This document shows positions 43,485 through 54,066 of a stretch of DNA of 64,000 bases, one piece after another. The notes under the pieces are model-generated. The model had not been told where the DNA came from and searched no databases. It saw only the letters and a list, made by a program, of their open reading frames with translations. Position 1 is the stretch's first letter. Each line of letters begins with the position of its first letter. A program made the translations under genes and the position numbers. This DNA comes from Cricetomys ansorgei (lineage: Eukaryota; Chordata; Mammalia; Rodentia; Nesomyidae): contig JAMJFZ010001228.1 of NCBI GenBank assembly GCA_026225945.1, positions 2,549,001 through 2,613,000 on the forward strand, given 5' to 3'.

Positions 43485-43578
43485 TTGGACCATAGGCATG
43501 CCTGGTTTGTGCAATGTTGGAGATGGAACCCAAGGTTTGGGGCATGCTAGCAGACCTTTTATCAGCCGCATCTCACCC
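43485..43578 (-). mobile_element. ID-like or B4 head fragment, reversed
   Basis: gcatgcctggtttgtgcaat, gttggagatggaacccaagg and tttggggcatgctagcagac read as a reversed tRNA-like head. Confidence 0.6.
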
Positions 43579-43969
43579 AGATTTTTTTAACCTAAGATGA
43601 ATGAAGCCAATGTGTCTTGGTAGCAGACAGAAACTTCAAGCATGTTTGAACAGCTATTCCCCCAACATTTCATACTTCTTCAGTCTCTTCACAAAGAACC
43701 CAGCCATTCCATTCCTCCTTTGGAATGCTGGAAATGACCCCTTAAAAGCAATTAAGGAATAAAATATGCTTTATGTTAAAGAAGGCTTTATTTGGAAATA
43801 AACCCGAGAAAAAGAATTAATTTCTCAACAAATTCAAAAAAATGTGTTTATTTAAGATACAATAAAAACTTGATTTTTAGTTAACTAAGTCTGGCAAGCT
43901 CCTTTTAATGTGACAAAATATATCAGCCTAAGACCAGTAACTAACTGATACCAAAATATGACAAGCAAA
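43579..43969. other. AT-rich interval before L1 remnant
   Basis: Very AT-rich DNA with no words I can align to L1. It may be eroded L1 or unique sequence. Confidence 0.35.
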
Positions 43970-44492
43970 ACCTAGATAGACCTGAAAGAAAAATAGGAGA
44001 ATCTACAGTTCTTTGGTAATGATTAATAGAACAATTAGTCAGAAAACAATCAGAAAACCAGCCAAGATATAAAATAGTGGAACAGCATCATCAGCCAGCA
44101 GGACCTAATAGAAATTTATGAGAACACTGTTCCCTGAAACTACAAAATATACATTTTTCAACTTTTAAAAAATGCATATGCCAGAACTGTCAATATCATA
44201 GCCAAAACACAAAGCTTGATAAATATGAAGTGATTGAAATTATATAAAATGATTCTCCGAGGTCCACAGAATTGATAGGTGAAAGAGAACAGGAAACTCT
44301 CCAAACGCTTGGAAACTTCACAGCATGCTTCTCAGTAGTCTATGGATCAAAGAGGGAGTCTCTAAAGGAGATTTTAACATGCAGTGATTGAACTGAACGA
44401 AAATGAAATTCAACATATCAATACTGAAAAGTGGGTAGCATTGCAAGAACACACTGATAAAAAAGGAAATGCCCACTAAGCTAATAGAATTT
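43970..44492 (+). mobile_element. Ancient L1 ORF2 fragment, first piece
   Basis: atagaacaattagtcagaaa, gccagcaggacctaatagaa, cttggaaacttcacagcatg and gaactgaacgaaaatgaaat match mammalian L1 ORF2 just after the endonuclease domain. Stops and frameshifts interrupt every frame, so it is non-coding. Confidence 0.75.
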
Positions 44493-44862
44493 GGGGCTGG
44501 GGAGAGAGATAGATGGCTTAGTGGGTGAAGAGTTTACCATACAAGCATGAGAGCCTGAGTTCAGATTTCCAGAGTCTGAATAAATGAAGACACCATAGGG
44601 CACATCTATAATTCCCAGTACTCTCATGGCCAGAGAGAGCATAGAAGCTTTTGGACCAGCTGTCCTTATGCACACAGAGGCAAAGAACAAGAGACCTTGT
44701 CTCAAACAAGGTAAAGGACTGTCACCTGAAGTTGTCCTTTAATTTCCACATGCATGATGGGTATGCACACACACACACAAGCACACACATGCTTACACAT
44801 ACATGTACACACACATGCTTACACATACATGTACACACACACATACACATACACACACGTTT
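44493..44862 (+). mobile_element. B4-type composite SINE inside the L1
   Basis: ggggctggggagagagatag, tttaccatacaagcatgaga, gagttcagatttccagagtc, agagaccttgtctcaaacaa and a long CACA/CATG tail. Confidence 0.85.
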
Positions 44863-44884
44863 AAAGAATATAATAGGAATAGAT

Positions 44885-45070
44885 GAAATAGGGACCAGAG
44901 ATGGCTCAGAGAGTAAGGACATGTACCAAGTCTGGCAGCCTAGGTTTAATTCATGGGACCCACATGGTGGAAGGAGATAACCCACTGCTGCACGTTGTCC
45001 TCTGACTTCCACACATGTGCCAAGGTACACCATACACCCACACCCAAGCACACTAAAGAAATAAATTAGT
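44885..45070 (+). mobile_element. B2/B3-type SINE inside the L1
   Basis: accagagatggctcagagag, gtttaattcatgggacccac, atggtggaaggagataaccc, cgttgtcctctgacttccac and an aaagaaataaatta tail. Confidence 0.85.
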
Positions 45071-45415
45071 ACATAAGTTTTAAAAAATGAAATGGGAACA
45101 AACTAGAAGAGCAATAAAAACAATAGGAATAAGAAGAAATTGGAAATGAGAAAAAGAACAGGAAAAATAAGTAAAACAAAGCTATCTCTGCGAAGCAGTC
45201 GTGAACCTGAAGAACCATTAGCCAAGAATAACAAAAAGACAAAAAAGAGGAGATACAAACTACCAGTATTAGAAATGGCACCCAAGATATTAAGACATGG
45301 AAAGAAAAACTACAAATAACTACATAATCCTTGTAACAACTTAGATGAAACAGGCTTTTCCACAAGAAATAAAGACCACCCAAGAGGAAATAGACACGTT
45401 AAATAGCCCTGTAAT
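45071..45415 (+). mobile_element. Ancient L1 ORF2 fragment, second piece
   Basis: agaagaaattggaaatgaga, ttagccaagaataacaaaaa, acaacttagatgaaacaggc and accacccaagaggaaataga continue ORF2 towards the reverse transcriptase part. Many changes; not translatable. Confidence 0.7.
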
Positions 45416-45521
45416 ATAATATAATTTGACATCCTGGCCTCTTCCCGACATCTACAAGCCCAGGTGTTTGTAGTGAAGAAATCTACTACAAATTTAATTG
45501 ATAATTCTACGCAATCTCTGA

Positions 45522-45836
45522 CAAACACTATTTAAGGGAGAAAAGAGTTATTCCTGATCACACTTTTAGGTACAGTCCATCATGACGGGGAAGTCAAGGC
45601 AGCAAGAGCTTGAAGCAGTTTGAAACAGTCAGGAAACAGAGAGATGAACATAAGCTGTTGCCTTTTCTCCATTTAAACAGTCCAGGATCCCAGCCAGGAA
45701 AAGGGACCACCCACAGTGGTGGGTCCTCCCACCTCAGTTAATGCAATCAAGATGATCTCTCACAGTCATGCCTGGAGGCCCATCTCCCAGGTGATTTTAG
45801 ACGTTGTCAAGTTGACAATCAACACCAACCACCATA
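45522..45836 (-). mobile_element. ERVL-MaLR-type solo LTR
   Basis: Plus reading: acaaacactatttaagggag, aggtacagtccatcatgacg, cagtccaggatcccagccag and gacgttgtcaagttgacaat. Confidence 0.75.
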
Positions 45837-46087
45837 GAAATCTACATACAAACTCAAGAAAGAGGCAATTCTAAGTGCTCTCGGGAGCACAGTTTAGCAG
45901 CAGGAGGCAAGACTACCCACACTACCTCTTCCCCACCTGTCAGACCTTGCACAGTGTGAATGTGTCGCTCTTCAAAACATAAATTATTGGTTACTAAACT
46001 ATAGCATTGGGAAAGGACAAAGTCACATATTTTTACAAAGCATTTTTTTTGCGGGGGGGCGGGTGGTGTTCTTCCTTTCCTTATTTG

Positions 46088-46240
46088 TTTATTTCTTTAT
46101 TTGACAGGGCCACACTGTGTGGCTCCGGCTGGCCTGTAACTCCTACGCAGATCAAGCTGGTCTTGAACACACAGAAATCTGCCTGCATTCACCTCCTGAG
46201 TGTTGAAAGTAAAGGAATGTACCACCATCCCCAGTCCTAC
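46088..46240 (-). mobile_element. B1 SINE
   Basis: Plus reading: gacagggccacactgtgtgg, ctccggctggcctgtaactc, agctggtcttgaacacacag and acctcctgagtgttgaaagt, a full-length reversed B1. The 163-aa plus frame at 46007-46498 runs across it and the next SINE. Confidence 0.9.
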
Positions 46241-46317
46241 AAGGCAAAAGCTTTAAATAGAAAGAAAACTGTGATGTTAGTAATAAATCTAATGAAGGCG
46301 TTGCAATATCTTTTAAA

Positions 46318-46518
46318 GAATTACTTTACTTTAAATTATATGTGTGTGTGCATATGGATTCAGGTTCCTGTGGAGGCCAGAAGGCGGATTGGTTCCCCTG
46401 GAGCTGTAGCTGCAGGCTCTTGTGAGCTTCCCAGTGTGGTTGCTGGGAGCCAAACTCTTGAGTCTTCTGCAAGAACAGTCTGGGCTCTTGGCTGCTGAGC
46501 TGCTCTCCGACCCTGTAA
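46318..46518 (-). mobile_element. B2/B3-type SINE
   Basis: gttcctgtggaggccagaag, cccctggagctgtagctgca, gttgctgggagccaaactct and tcttggctgctgagctgctc form a well-preserved reversed B3. Confidence 0.9.
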
Positions 46519-46527
46519 TGTCTTAAA

Positions 46528-46765
46528 TATAATCAAGTTCCTCTAATGAATTTAAAAAAATGTCCCAAGAACAGAAAGATAACTTTTATAAGCTGACCTA
46601 CAATGACAAATATGCAAAATTGTCTTTGTCCTGATTAATATTCAAAGCTATATAAATTTAAAAGAGGACATCCCATCTATCAAACTGGCAACAGATTTTG
46701 AAGTTGGTATTCAGTGTTGATAAGGATTGTCAATGCCATTCTACACTGCCCCAGGAATAAGGATT
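46528..46765 (+). mobile_element. Ancient L1 (L1M-type) fragment
   Basis: catctatcaaactggcaaca, gattttgaagttggtattca and gtgttgataaggattgtcaa resemble old L1 3' sequence. Confidence 0.5.
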
Positions 46766-46849
46766 GTGGAGGGAACCAGACTTTTCCACAAATGGGTTCA
46801 CGAAAACTCTATGCAGGAGGGAGTATGAGCGCAGGAAAATGAGGGATGA

Positions 46850-47590
46850 CAAACAGGGTGGTTCATTCTTTTATGGGAACCAAGGAAATGACATGCACGA
46901 TCGCTTTAAAATGACACGTGGAACACACTTCAGAAGTAAAACGCAGGAGCGTTTTTAATGGAGGAATTAACAGTATACATTTTAAGAAAAGAGAGGGGCA
47001 AGAGAGAGACTGACAATACGCCTTGTCAGTGGAAAAGCCACACCCAGAAGAGAAGGAGGGAGAAACTGACAATACACATTACTAGAGGAAAGGGGTCCAC
47101 ACCAGAAAGAGAGAGAGAGAATTGCTCTGGCAAGAAGTTTAAAAAGCCAAATACAGTTTTTTGGTATGTAGATGTTGCTCAGGCCTTCAGAGGAACTGGT
47201 TTCATATGTAAATGTAGTCACGCCCAGGGGGGAGGAGCCGGGTGTCCTTCCTCCTGTGGACTTACAAACTTCGAGGCTATCTTGTTTGCTATGAAAGAAC
47301 ATTTGACTCAATAACCCATAATTGGTTGAATGTTATTGTTAGCTGAATAATATCTACTATCAATATGAATAGGTAGCTTTACAAATGCCAGGACTTAGAA
47401 GCCCGCAAGATATTTTACAATGACAATTACTTTTGAGTAAAAAATGGCCGCTTCTCCTTCTCAGCTAACACTAGCCAGCTAAGGTATACTAGGCCATGCA
47501 GACATAATCAAAGGCTTTTGTCGCCATTACAGCAAAGGGGAGAAAGGGTTGGTAAGCTGAAATTCCCAGACGGGGAGACTGGAACCTTGT
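46850..47590 (-). mobile_element. ERV-type solo LTR, antisense, ends uncertain
   Basis: Read on the minus strand it has a long U3-like part, a pyrimidine-rich repeated segment (plus coordinates about 46968-47121) and an ATTAAA poly(A)-type signal at about 46955. On plus the repeated unit starts with ctgacaata at 47010 and 47066. No gag/pol/env is attached. The family is not recognised. Confidence 0.5.
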
Positions 47591-47816
47591 CGACAGACTT
47601 CAACCACATTGCCAGGGTATTGGGGCTTTCAGCAATGGGTAGCAGTAATAATAGTGGCAATGACCACAAGGAAAAAGCATTTAAATGTGACACAGTCTAT
47701 CCTTGCCTTGGACCATATTATGCAAGCATTTGTGGTGATTTTCAAAAATCGTGTTCCTTTATAATTTTCACAGTGTGATAAAATACTAGCATGCAAAACT
47801 GAAACTATAATGTGGC
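47591..47816. other. Single-copy gap
   Basis: Unique DNA between an LTR-like block and a SINE; nothing recognised. Confidence 0.35.
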
Positions 47817-48105
47817 AACAGTCTAGGGAAAAAGTTCAGCCAGTAAAGCACTTGATACACAGGCCATGACGATCTGAGAACTCATATGAAATAACCGGAG
47901 GTGGTGTTGCAAGCTTGTAATCCCAGTGCTGGGGAGGTGGGGACAGGCATTCCCTGGGGCTTGTTGGTCAGCCAGTCTAGCCTACTTCATGAGTTTAGGC
48001 CAATGACAGACTGTCTCAAAAACCAAGACACCTCATGAATGATCACAATTTGACCTCTGTCCTCCAAACACATGTACACACATGAACACACATACATGAA
48101 AAACA
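47817..48105 (+). mobile_element. B4-type composite SINE
   Basis: aaaaagttcagccagtaaag, cttgtaatcccagtgctggg, gggcttgttggtcagccagt, gacagactgtctcaaaaacc and a CACA-rich tail. Confidence 0.8.
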
Positions 48106-48116
48106 TTGTCTAATTG

Positions 48117-48338
48117 AGTTTGTTTGAGACAGGGTCTCTCACTGAACCTACATCCTACAGATTTGGCCAGACTGGCTGGCCATCAAGCCCCAGGGACCAT
48201 CCTGTCTCTGCCTCCCAGTGCTGAAATTACAAATGCTACCACGCCTGGCTTTTTTATACGGGTTCTTGGGGGTCAAACTCAGATCTTCATGTTTGTTTCA
48301 GGAACACTTTGCCCTCTGAGCTATTTCTCTAACCCCCA
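48117..48338 (-). mobile_element. B4-type composite SINE
   Basis: gtttgtttgagacagggtct, ggccagactggctggccatc, cagtgctgaaattacaaatg, taccacgcctggctttttta and ctctgagctatttctctaac. It lies tail to tail with the previous SINE. Confidence 0.85.
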
Positions 48339-49067
48339 AGTTTGGAATCTTTGACTGCAGAATTCTTGACTGAAAGCAAGAAACATTTCGACGGTTTTCT
48401 GAAATCCAGTGATTCATTGGCTTTTTGCCTGGGCCCCAGAGATGTCACAGTAGAGTTCGAGTGGCTTTCTCTCACTCTGTTTGGTTTTTCTCAGCTCGTG
48501 AATGTCTCCTTTCTAAACATAGCTCTTGTCTTCCTATTACTTCTCTCAGTGGCAGCTGAGATTCGCAATCAATTACTTTCCGAGCCTTCTCTAACGGAGT
48601 TCAGATCCTTGGATATGGACTTGTCTCCTTGCCCATTGAGCTTGTCAATCAATCCATCAGGTGGGAGGGACCCAGGAAGATAGATCTTGAAGTTAAAAGA
48701 AGAGAAAAACACAATTCACCATGCAGGGATGGCTCCCACTTGGCTCCCAAATCTGTACCTGTGGAATTGGCAGTGAGTCTGTTACCTTCCTGTCACTCAG
48801 ACTGCCAGGGGGGACTTGTCTTACCAGCCTCGCTGAGAGGGTGGCGTTCTGGCCTGTGCCCATGTTCTGCTTGAAAATGCTTGACCCTCTCCCCTGCACT
48901 CTCCCCATTCACATCACTTGGAAGCCTTCCAGATTGCTTTTCTCCTTTGGGAATCCACGGTGTCACTCAACAAAATGAGAAGCAAGCAGTGAACCGGGTG
49001 ATCACTAAAGCATCCCTGGTCAGTAACAGCCACACAGGGGAAACAAGAAAAGGAAGGAGGCTGCATG
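48339..49067. other. Single-copy interval
   Basis: Unique DNA with overlapping short frames (63-113 aa). The 113-aa plus frame at 48342-48683 has a hydrophobic middle but no recognisable family and no gene context. Confidence 0.4.
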
Positions 49068-49434
49068 AGTGATGCTTCCTGTTGCTCTGACTAAATACCT
49101 CACAAAAAGCAATGTAAGGGAAGAAAGATTTTTATTTGGCTCACAGTTTAAAGGGATACAGTCCATCACTGTGGGGTAGGCAAGGAAGAGGAGCAAGAAG
49201 ATATTGGTCATGTTACATCCAGTGAGGAAACAGAGACAGAGCATGTTGTACTTAGATTCCTTGCTCATTTTATTAAGCCCAGGATCCCATAACAAGGAAT
49301 AGTGCCACTCATATTTAAGGTGGCACTACCTCGATTAACCTATTGCAGAAACACCCTCACAGACACATCCAGAGATATATCTCTTTAGTGATTCTAGATC
49401 CTGTTAAGTTGACAGTATTAACCACCACATACCC
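49068..49434 (-). mobile_element. ERVL-MaLR-type solo LTR
   Basis: Plus reading: cctgttgctctgactaaata, tttttatttggctcacagtt, agggatacagtccatcactg, ttaagcccaggatcccataa and gatcctgttaagttgacagt. Confidence 0.85.
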
Positions 49435-49483
49435 CCAAACCACAGCCTAATTCCAGTGTATCAGCCTCTCACACTGCAGTTGC

Positions 49484-49506
49484 TTGTTTGTTTGTTTGTT
49501 TGTTTC
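49484..49506. repeat. (GTTT)n microsatellite
   Basis: Five to six gttt tetramers in tandem. Confidence 0.85.
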
Positions 49507-50204
49507 TCCAGCCCTGGGTCAGCAAAGCTGTTCTGTAGGCACAGCGGGGATCTTTTATCCTCTTGAGAATTTGCAGGTACCCACAACTCAGGATTCTTAT
49601 CTGGGACCATGAGCACTCTGCTCAGTGCTACATCACTGAGCTTTACAGACTTTCACGCTGTGTTCTTTCTGTGCAGTTACTACAACCTCCTTCAAGAGAC
49701 CAGAAGTAGCTTGATGACCAAGTCTGGCTCCAGTTGCTGAGATTTCATGCAGTGCTGAACAGATCACCCCAGCAATCTCTGTATCTACTCTGAAGACCCC
49801 ACTCCTGCCTTCCTGCCTGCATTGACAAGGATAATGAAACTCCAATTAAGACACCCAACTGTTTGATGCCAATTGCTCATTCAGTCTAGTGTAGCACTTG
49901 TTTTTATAGTGTAGCTTTCTTTCCCATGTAAAGTCCTTTACTCCCAGACCTTGAGATGGTTTTATCAACACCTGGTTTTCTAGTTTACATATTGCAGAAG
50001 AGAATAAAGGTTTCAAATTGATCAGCATACATAGCAGTCATATGGATTTAGCCAGCTGTGACTCTCCTCTGAATAGACATCCAAAGGCGCTCCTCTCCTT
50101 AGTCATGGATTAGACCCACATGGTCCACCAAACATCGATTCAAGAAATAGCTCAGATTTGAATAATAATTTTATTTAATAATTTCTTGTGCGTATTTGTG
50201 CATG
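49507..50204. other. Single-copy interval
   Basis: Unique DNA. Two adjoining minus frames (60 and 70 aa) have no recognised domain. Confidence 0.45.
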
Positions 50205-50425
50205 AAAACAGGTGTGTGTGTGTGTACGTGTGTGTGTGTGTGTGCGCCTGCACACGCTCCTGTGCAGATCACAGATCTTCAATTGCTCCCCACCCTATTT
50301 TTTGAGACAGGCTCTCTCATTGAACCCAGAACTCACTGATTCAGCTAGACCCACTGGCCAGCCAGCCTCCTCCTGTCTCTACCTTCCCAGTGTTGGGATG
50401 ACACATCACCACACACAGATTTAAA
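50205..50425 (-). mobile_element. B4-type SINE, first piece of a split copy
   Basis: (GT)n, ttgagacaggctctctcatt, gaacccagaactcactgatt, ccagtgttgggatgacacat and a break at cacacacagattt. The reversed head reappears at 50597. Confidence 0.8.
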
Positions 50426-50596
50426 GAACATTATTTATTACACTTCATGTTTTGACAAGGAGAGTGGTCCATGCATGCCATGGCACACATGTGGAGGTCA
50501 GAGGACAACTTACAGTGTAATTATTTCTCTTGTTCTACCATGAGGGTCTGGGAAATCAAACTCGGGTCATCAGGCTGGAAGGCATTTTACTGGCAG
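50426..50596 (-). mobile_element. B2/B3-type SINE inserted in a B4-type SINE
   Basis: cattatttattacacttcat, catgtggaggtcagaggaca, ctgggaaatcaaactcgggt and ggaaggcattttactggc, a reversed B3-type unit. Confidence 0.7.
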
Positions 50597-50668
50597 TGGA
50601 ATTGAACCCAGGTCCTCTTATTTGCATAGCACACAGTTTACCAACTGAGCTATCATCCTATCTCTGAA
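50597..50668 (-). mobile_element. B4-type SINE, head piece
   Basis: gtggaattgaacccaggtcc, tcttatttgcatagcacaca and ccaactgagctatcatccta are the reversed tRNA-like head completing the split copy. Confidence 0.75.
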
Positions 50669-51347
50669 TCACTTCTCAATCAGGAAGTAACCTAGGGACC
50701 CAGCAAATGGAATCAGGGTGAGTAAGGTATATGAAGATAGGTGGTGGAAAGTCACAGAGTGTTCTTGCACAGATGGTCCCCATTAGCAAGACTGTGGAGG
50801 TATAGGACTCAGGACAAGAGAATGTTCTGGAAGGAAAAGGCATTGAACAGAAAATGAAGAATATGAGCAAGAAACCAGAGCCTGCCTCAAGCAACTCGGT
50901 GACTCATGAACCATAAGACACCCTACCCCCTTCACTCCTGCCAGGCCCAGCTACATTACAGCTCTGTTTGCCTTGCATTTCTGATACCCAAACAGCATCC
51001 TGGAAAGGTTGCCAGGGCCACAGAAGAAAGGGTAGTTTGGATAGCAGCCTCAGGAGGACACTTCTAGAGAGATGAAAGGACACTAAACACAAAAGATCCC
51101 AGTTCTGAGATTTTTCTGTGGTCTGACCCAGCTTTCAGTCTCCTAGGAAACTTAGCCAACCACATGTTCTCCTATAGAATCTAGAGGAGTGGTACCTCAG
51201 TGAGGTCAAGGGGAGGATGCTCGGGAAGGCTATACATGAGAGACGCTTCTCTTTGAATCTCCTCCCACCTTTTGTCACCTCACTGGCCAGTGCTGATCCT
51301 CCTGCCTTCACCCCTGCCTTCACGTTCTGCTCTATGACTGTCTGCCT
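50669..51347. other. Single-copy interval
   Basis: Unique DNA. Minus frames of 62-99 aa show no domain. Confidence 0.45.
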
Positions 51348-51537
51348 TATTCCCTTGAGACATTGTCTGTCATTGAACCTGGAGCTAGGCTGACAGCCAG
51401 TTGCCCCAGTAGCCTGCCTGTCTTTCTGCCCCACAGAGCCATACTCTGCTTTTACACGAGTGCTGGAGATTTGAACTCAGGTCCTCATGCTTGCACGGTT
51501 AGTGCTCTTGCTCACAGAGCCATCTCTCAAGCCCTGG
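51348..51537 (-). mobile_element. B4-type composite SINE, tail missing
   Basis: cttgagacattgtctgtcat, gaacctggagctaggctgac, gtgctggagatttgaactca and ctcacagagccatctctcaa. Confidence 0.75.
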
Positions 51538-51824
51538 ATTTTATTTTCCAGGGAGAAATGAGATCTCTCCGAGGGCATAAACAGGGTAGCTGAGGTTGTG
51601 ACTCTTATCTGTTGCTCCACAGCACAGACACCAGGGAGGTTTCATACATAGACACCAGCCAACTTCCCACAATAATTTCCAACAGCAGCCTCAGGGTGTG
51701 AGCCAGGGCACCCTGCACTTTCTAGTGAATCCAGCTTGCTAATGTGCAGACACATGTAGGAACCAGTCAGCTAATGGACAGCACCTCAACCTGAAACATT
51801 CATGGGGTTATCAGAGCAGTGTCT

Positions 51825-52056
51825 GAGGGCTGGGACCTAGCACAGTCTGTAGAGTGCTTGGTGTAAAAGCGTAGGAACTTGAGCTCAAGCACCCACACCC
51901 ATGTTTAAAAAGACAAGCAAGGTGGCAAGAAATGGTCATCCTAGCAACAGGAGGTGAGACAAAAGGATTCCTGGGTCTCAGTAGCCACCCAGACTAGACT
52001 AATAGGGAGCCTAAGGTTCCAGTGAGAGAGATTATTTCAAAAAAAAAAAAAAACAG
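51825..52056 (+). mobile_element. B4-type SINE, left piece of a multiply split copy
   Basis: tgagggctgggacctagcac, gtagagtgcttggtgtaaaa, ccacacccatgtttaaaaag, ggattcctgggtctcagtag, gagagagattatttc and a poly(A) run (52039-52053). Confidence 0.75.
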
Positions 52057-52061
52057 AAGGC

Positions 52062-52278
52062 AGTTGGGGCTGGGGAGATGACTCAGTGGTTAAGAACACT
52101 GACTGCACTTCCAGAGGACTGGGCTTGAATTTCCAGCACTCCATAGAGCTCACTCCAGGGCCAGAGGATCCAGCTGCTCTCTTCTGGCCCCTGTGAACAC
52201 TAGGCACATACATGGTGCATAGATATACATGTGGGCAAACACCCATACACATTAAATAATAAAATGTTTTAAAAGGGA
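52062..52278 (+). mobile_element. B2/B3-type SINE
   Basis: gttggggctggggagatgac, tggttaagaacactgactgc, cttccagaggactgggcttg, gagctcactccagggccaga and a cattaaataataaaatg tail. Confidence 0.9.
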
Positions 52279-52289
52279 GATGCTCCCTG

Positions 52290-52651
52290 TGATAGTTTGA
52301 ATGAGAAAAGTTCTCTCCATAGGCTCACATAGTAGAACACTTGAACCCTGGTTGGTGGTGACATTTGGTGAGGTAATGGGCCTTCAGGAGGTACAGACTT
52401 GCTGGAGGAAGTGTGTTACTCAGGACAGGCTTAGAGAATTCATAATTTCCCCTCACTTCCATTGCATTCTGTACTTTGTGTCTGTGGCTGATGATGTGAT
52501 CTCTCAGCTGCCTGCTCTGGCTGCCTGCTGTCACATCTCCCCACCATTGTGGACTATCCGTCTGGTACTATAAGAACCAATAAAATCTTCCTTCTATAAG
52601 TTTCTTTGGTAATAGTATTTTTATTACAGCAATGGGTAACTAATTAATACA
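52290..52651 (+). mobile_element. ERVL-MaLR-type (ORR1-like) solo LTR
   Basis: tgtgatagtttgaatgagaa, ttctctccataggctcacat, taagaaccaataaaatcttc (AATAAA signal) and gggtaactaattaataca form a complete 362-bp LTR with TG..CA ends. Flanks ctccc and gaccc share three of five bases. Confidence 0.85.
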
Positions 52652-52780
52652 GACCCTGAGGAATGACTCCTGAGGTTGACCTCTGGCCTCCATGCACATA
52701 CATGCACACATACATGTATATACACATGCACACACATATGTGTATGTACACGTGCACACACATGCACACAGAAACATATC
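52652..52780 (+). mobile_element. B4-type SINE, right piece with CATG/CACA tail
   Basis: gaggaatgactcctgaggtt and gacctctggcctccatgcac continue the copy that starts at 51825. The tail is CA-rich. Confidence 0.75.
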
Positions 52781-53034
52781 AGTACCAGGACTGTACTCCC
52801 AGACATCCTCCTCTAGCCAGGTCTTTGCATCCTCACAGGCTTGGAAGACACACAGCCTGCCTGTGTCTCCCTCAGAACCTTTGTCAATTGGAGGCTAATT
52901 GATCACATACATTCAACATAAGACTGGCAGTAGGAAGACATTTGGTAAAGAATTCATCTGCAAACTTAAGCCCCACTTCTCAACTTTAGGTACTTTTGAG
53001 AACTCTGTGTTCTTCAATCATAACACTTCGTTGT
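52781..53034. other. Single-copy gap
   Basis: Unique DNA before the next LTR; nothing recognised. Confidence 0.35.
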
Positions 53035-53322
53035 GTCTGGGTTTGATGTTCAGTGGTCCAATGATCAGTATACATTTCAAGAGGAGCAGTCTCACCCTGA
53101 TACTTGCTGATTGTATCCACAATCAGGAACAGAGAGGGAGGAATGAGTATCTGCTGCTGCTCAGCCCTTTCTCCACTTGTAGAGTGCAGGATCCCACCCA
53201 GGGAATGGTGCCGCCTACAGTGGGAGGTTCTTTCCACCTCAATTAACATAATCAAGTTAAATCCCCCACATCACCATCTCTAGATCATACCAGGTCAACC
53301 AACAATAGTAACCACCACACAC
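53035..53322 (-). mobile_element. ERVL-MaLR-type LTR, partial
   Basis: Plus reading: ccacaatcaggaacagagag, agtgcaggatcccacccagg, gaatggtgccgcctacagtg and cctcaattaacataatcaag. The first 60 bases are weak. Confidence 0.7.
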
Positions 53323-53445
53323 ATACATTTAGTCTCTGATCCTAACTCTGTGAACTTGCCTTTTTTCTTTTCTTTTCACTGCATAAACCAGTTATGAGGT
53401 TAGAAATGAAGGGTTGGGCTCATGCATCATCCCTGTATCTATCTG

Positions 53446-54060
53446 TCATGAAAATTAGATTCTGGAGGGACTGACCAAGGAGTGCCCCCCAAACAGGATA
53501 CAAAGAACAAGTTTGGTGTTCATTACAGTTGGACCAGTCAGAGTCAGAGGTCCCAAGACAATATAAAAACAGCCGGTAAAAATCAAAGAAAGAATAGAAG
53601 TAGGAGTGGCCAACTCTAGCTGGGACGGCTTAAACCCCTTCCTTAGTGAGGGAGTTTACCCAGAGTTCCACTACCCTTTCCCCTCATGAGCTTTGTAACT
53701 GTAGAATGCTTAAACCTCTACCATGTATCTTATACATTCACTTGTAACAGACTGAATTCTGGGTAAAAATAGGCTACTGAGATGAGCAGGACCCTCTCCT
53801 GGAAGTAGCTATCCTGGGGGAGACACATGGAGGGGACAATAGGGAGAAGAGTAACATAAACCCCGCATCTGCTAGGGTGGCTGAAAGCCGTGACCTGTCT
53901 TTATCTAAGAGTTTAGTATTGCTACCTTGTTTGCTTTAATTAAACTCTTGAATGCTTGCTGGGCTACTGTGTTCCATCTGAATTGCCTTCTCTGAAGCAT
54001 ACGAACCAAGACTGGGGTCCAGACTGAAGTAACTGGAGACCTCATCCATGCTACATGTGT
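53446..54060 (+). mobile_element. ERV LTR-like block, tentative
   Basis: It may start at tgtcatgaaaattagattct. Near the 3' side tgctttaattaaactcttga supplies an ATTAAA signal, followed by a short U5-like part with ctgaagcatacgaaccaaga. No internal ERV sequence is attached. Family unknown. Confidence 0.4.
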
Positions 54061-54066
54061 ATATAC

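Noticed and set aside
46007..46498. 163-aa plus frame
   Set aside because: It crosses a reversed B1 and a reversed B3; the residues are SINE translation.
48342..48683. 113-aa plus frame with a hydrophobic stretch
   Set aside because: Starts at the edge of a SINE and has no homologue I recognise; a hydrophobic run alone is weak evidence.
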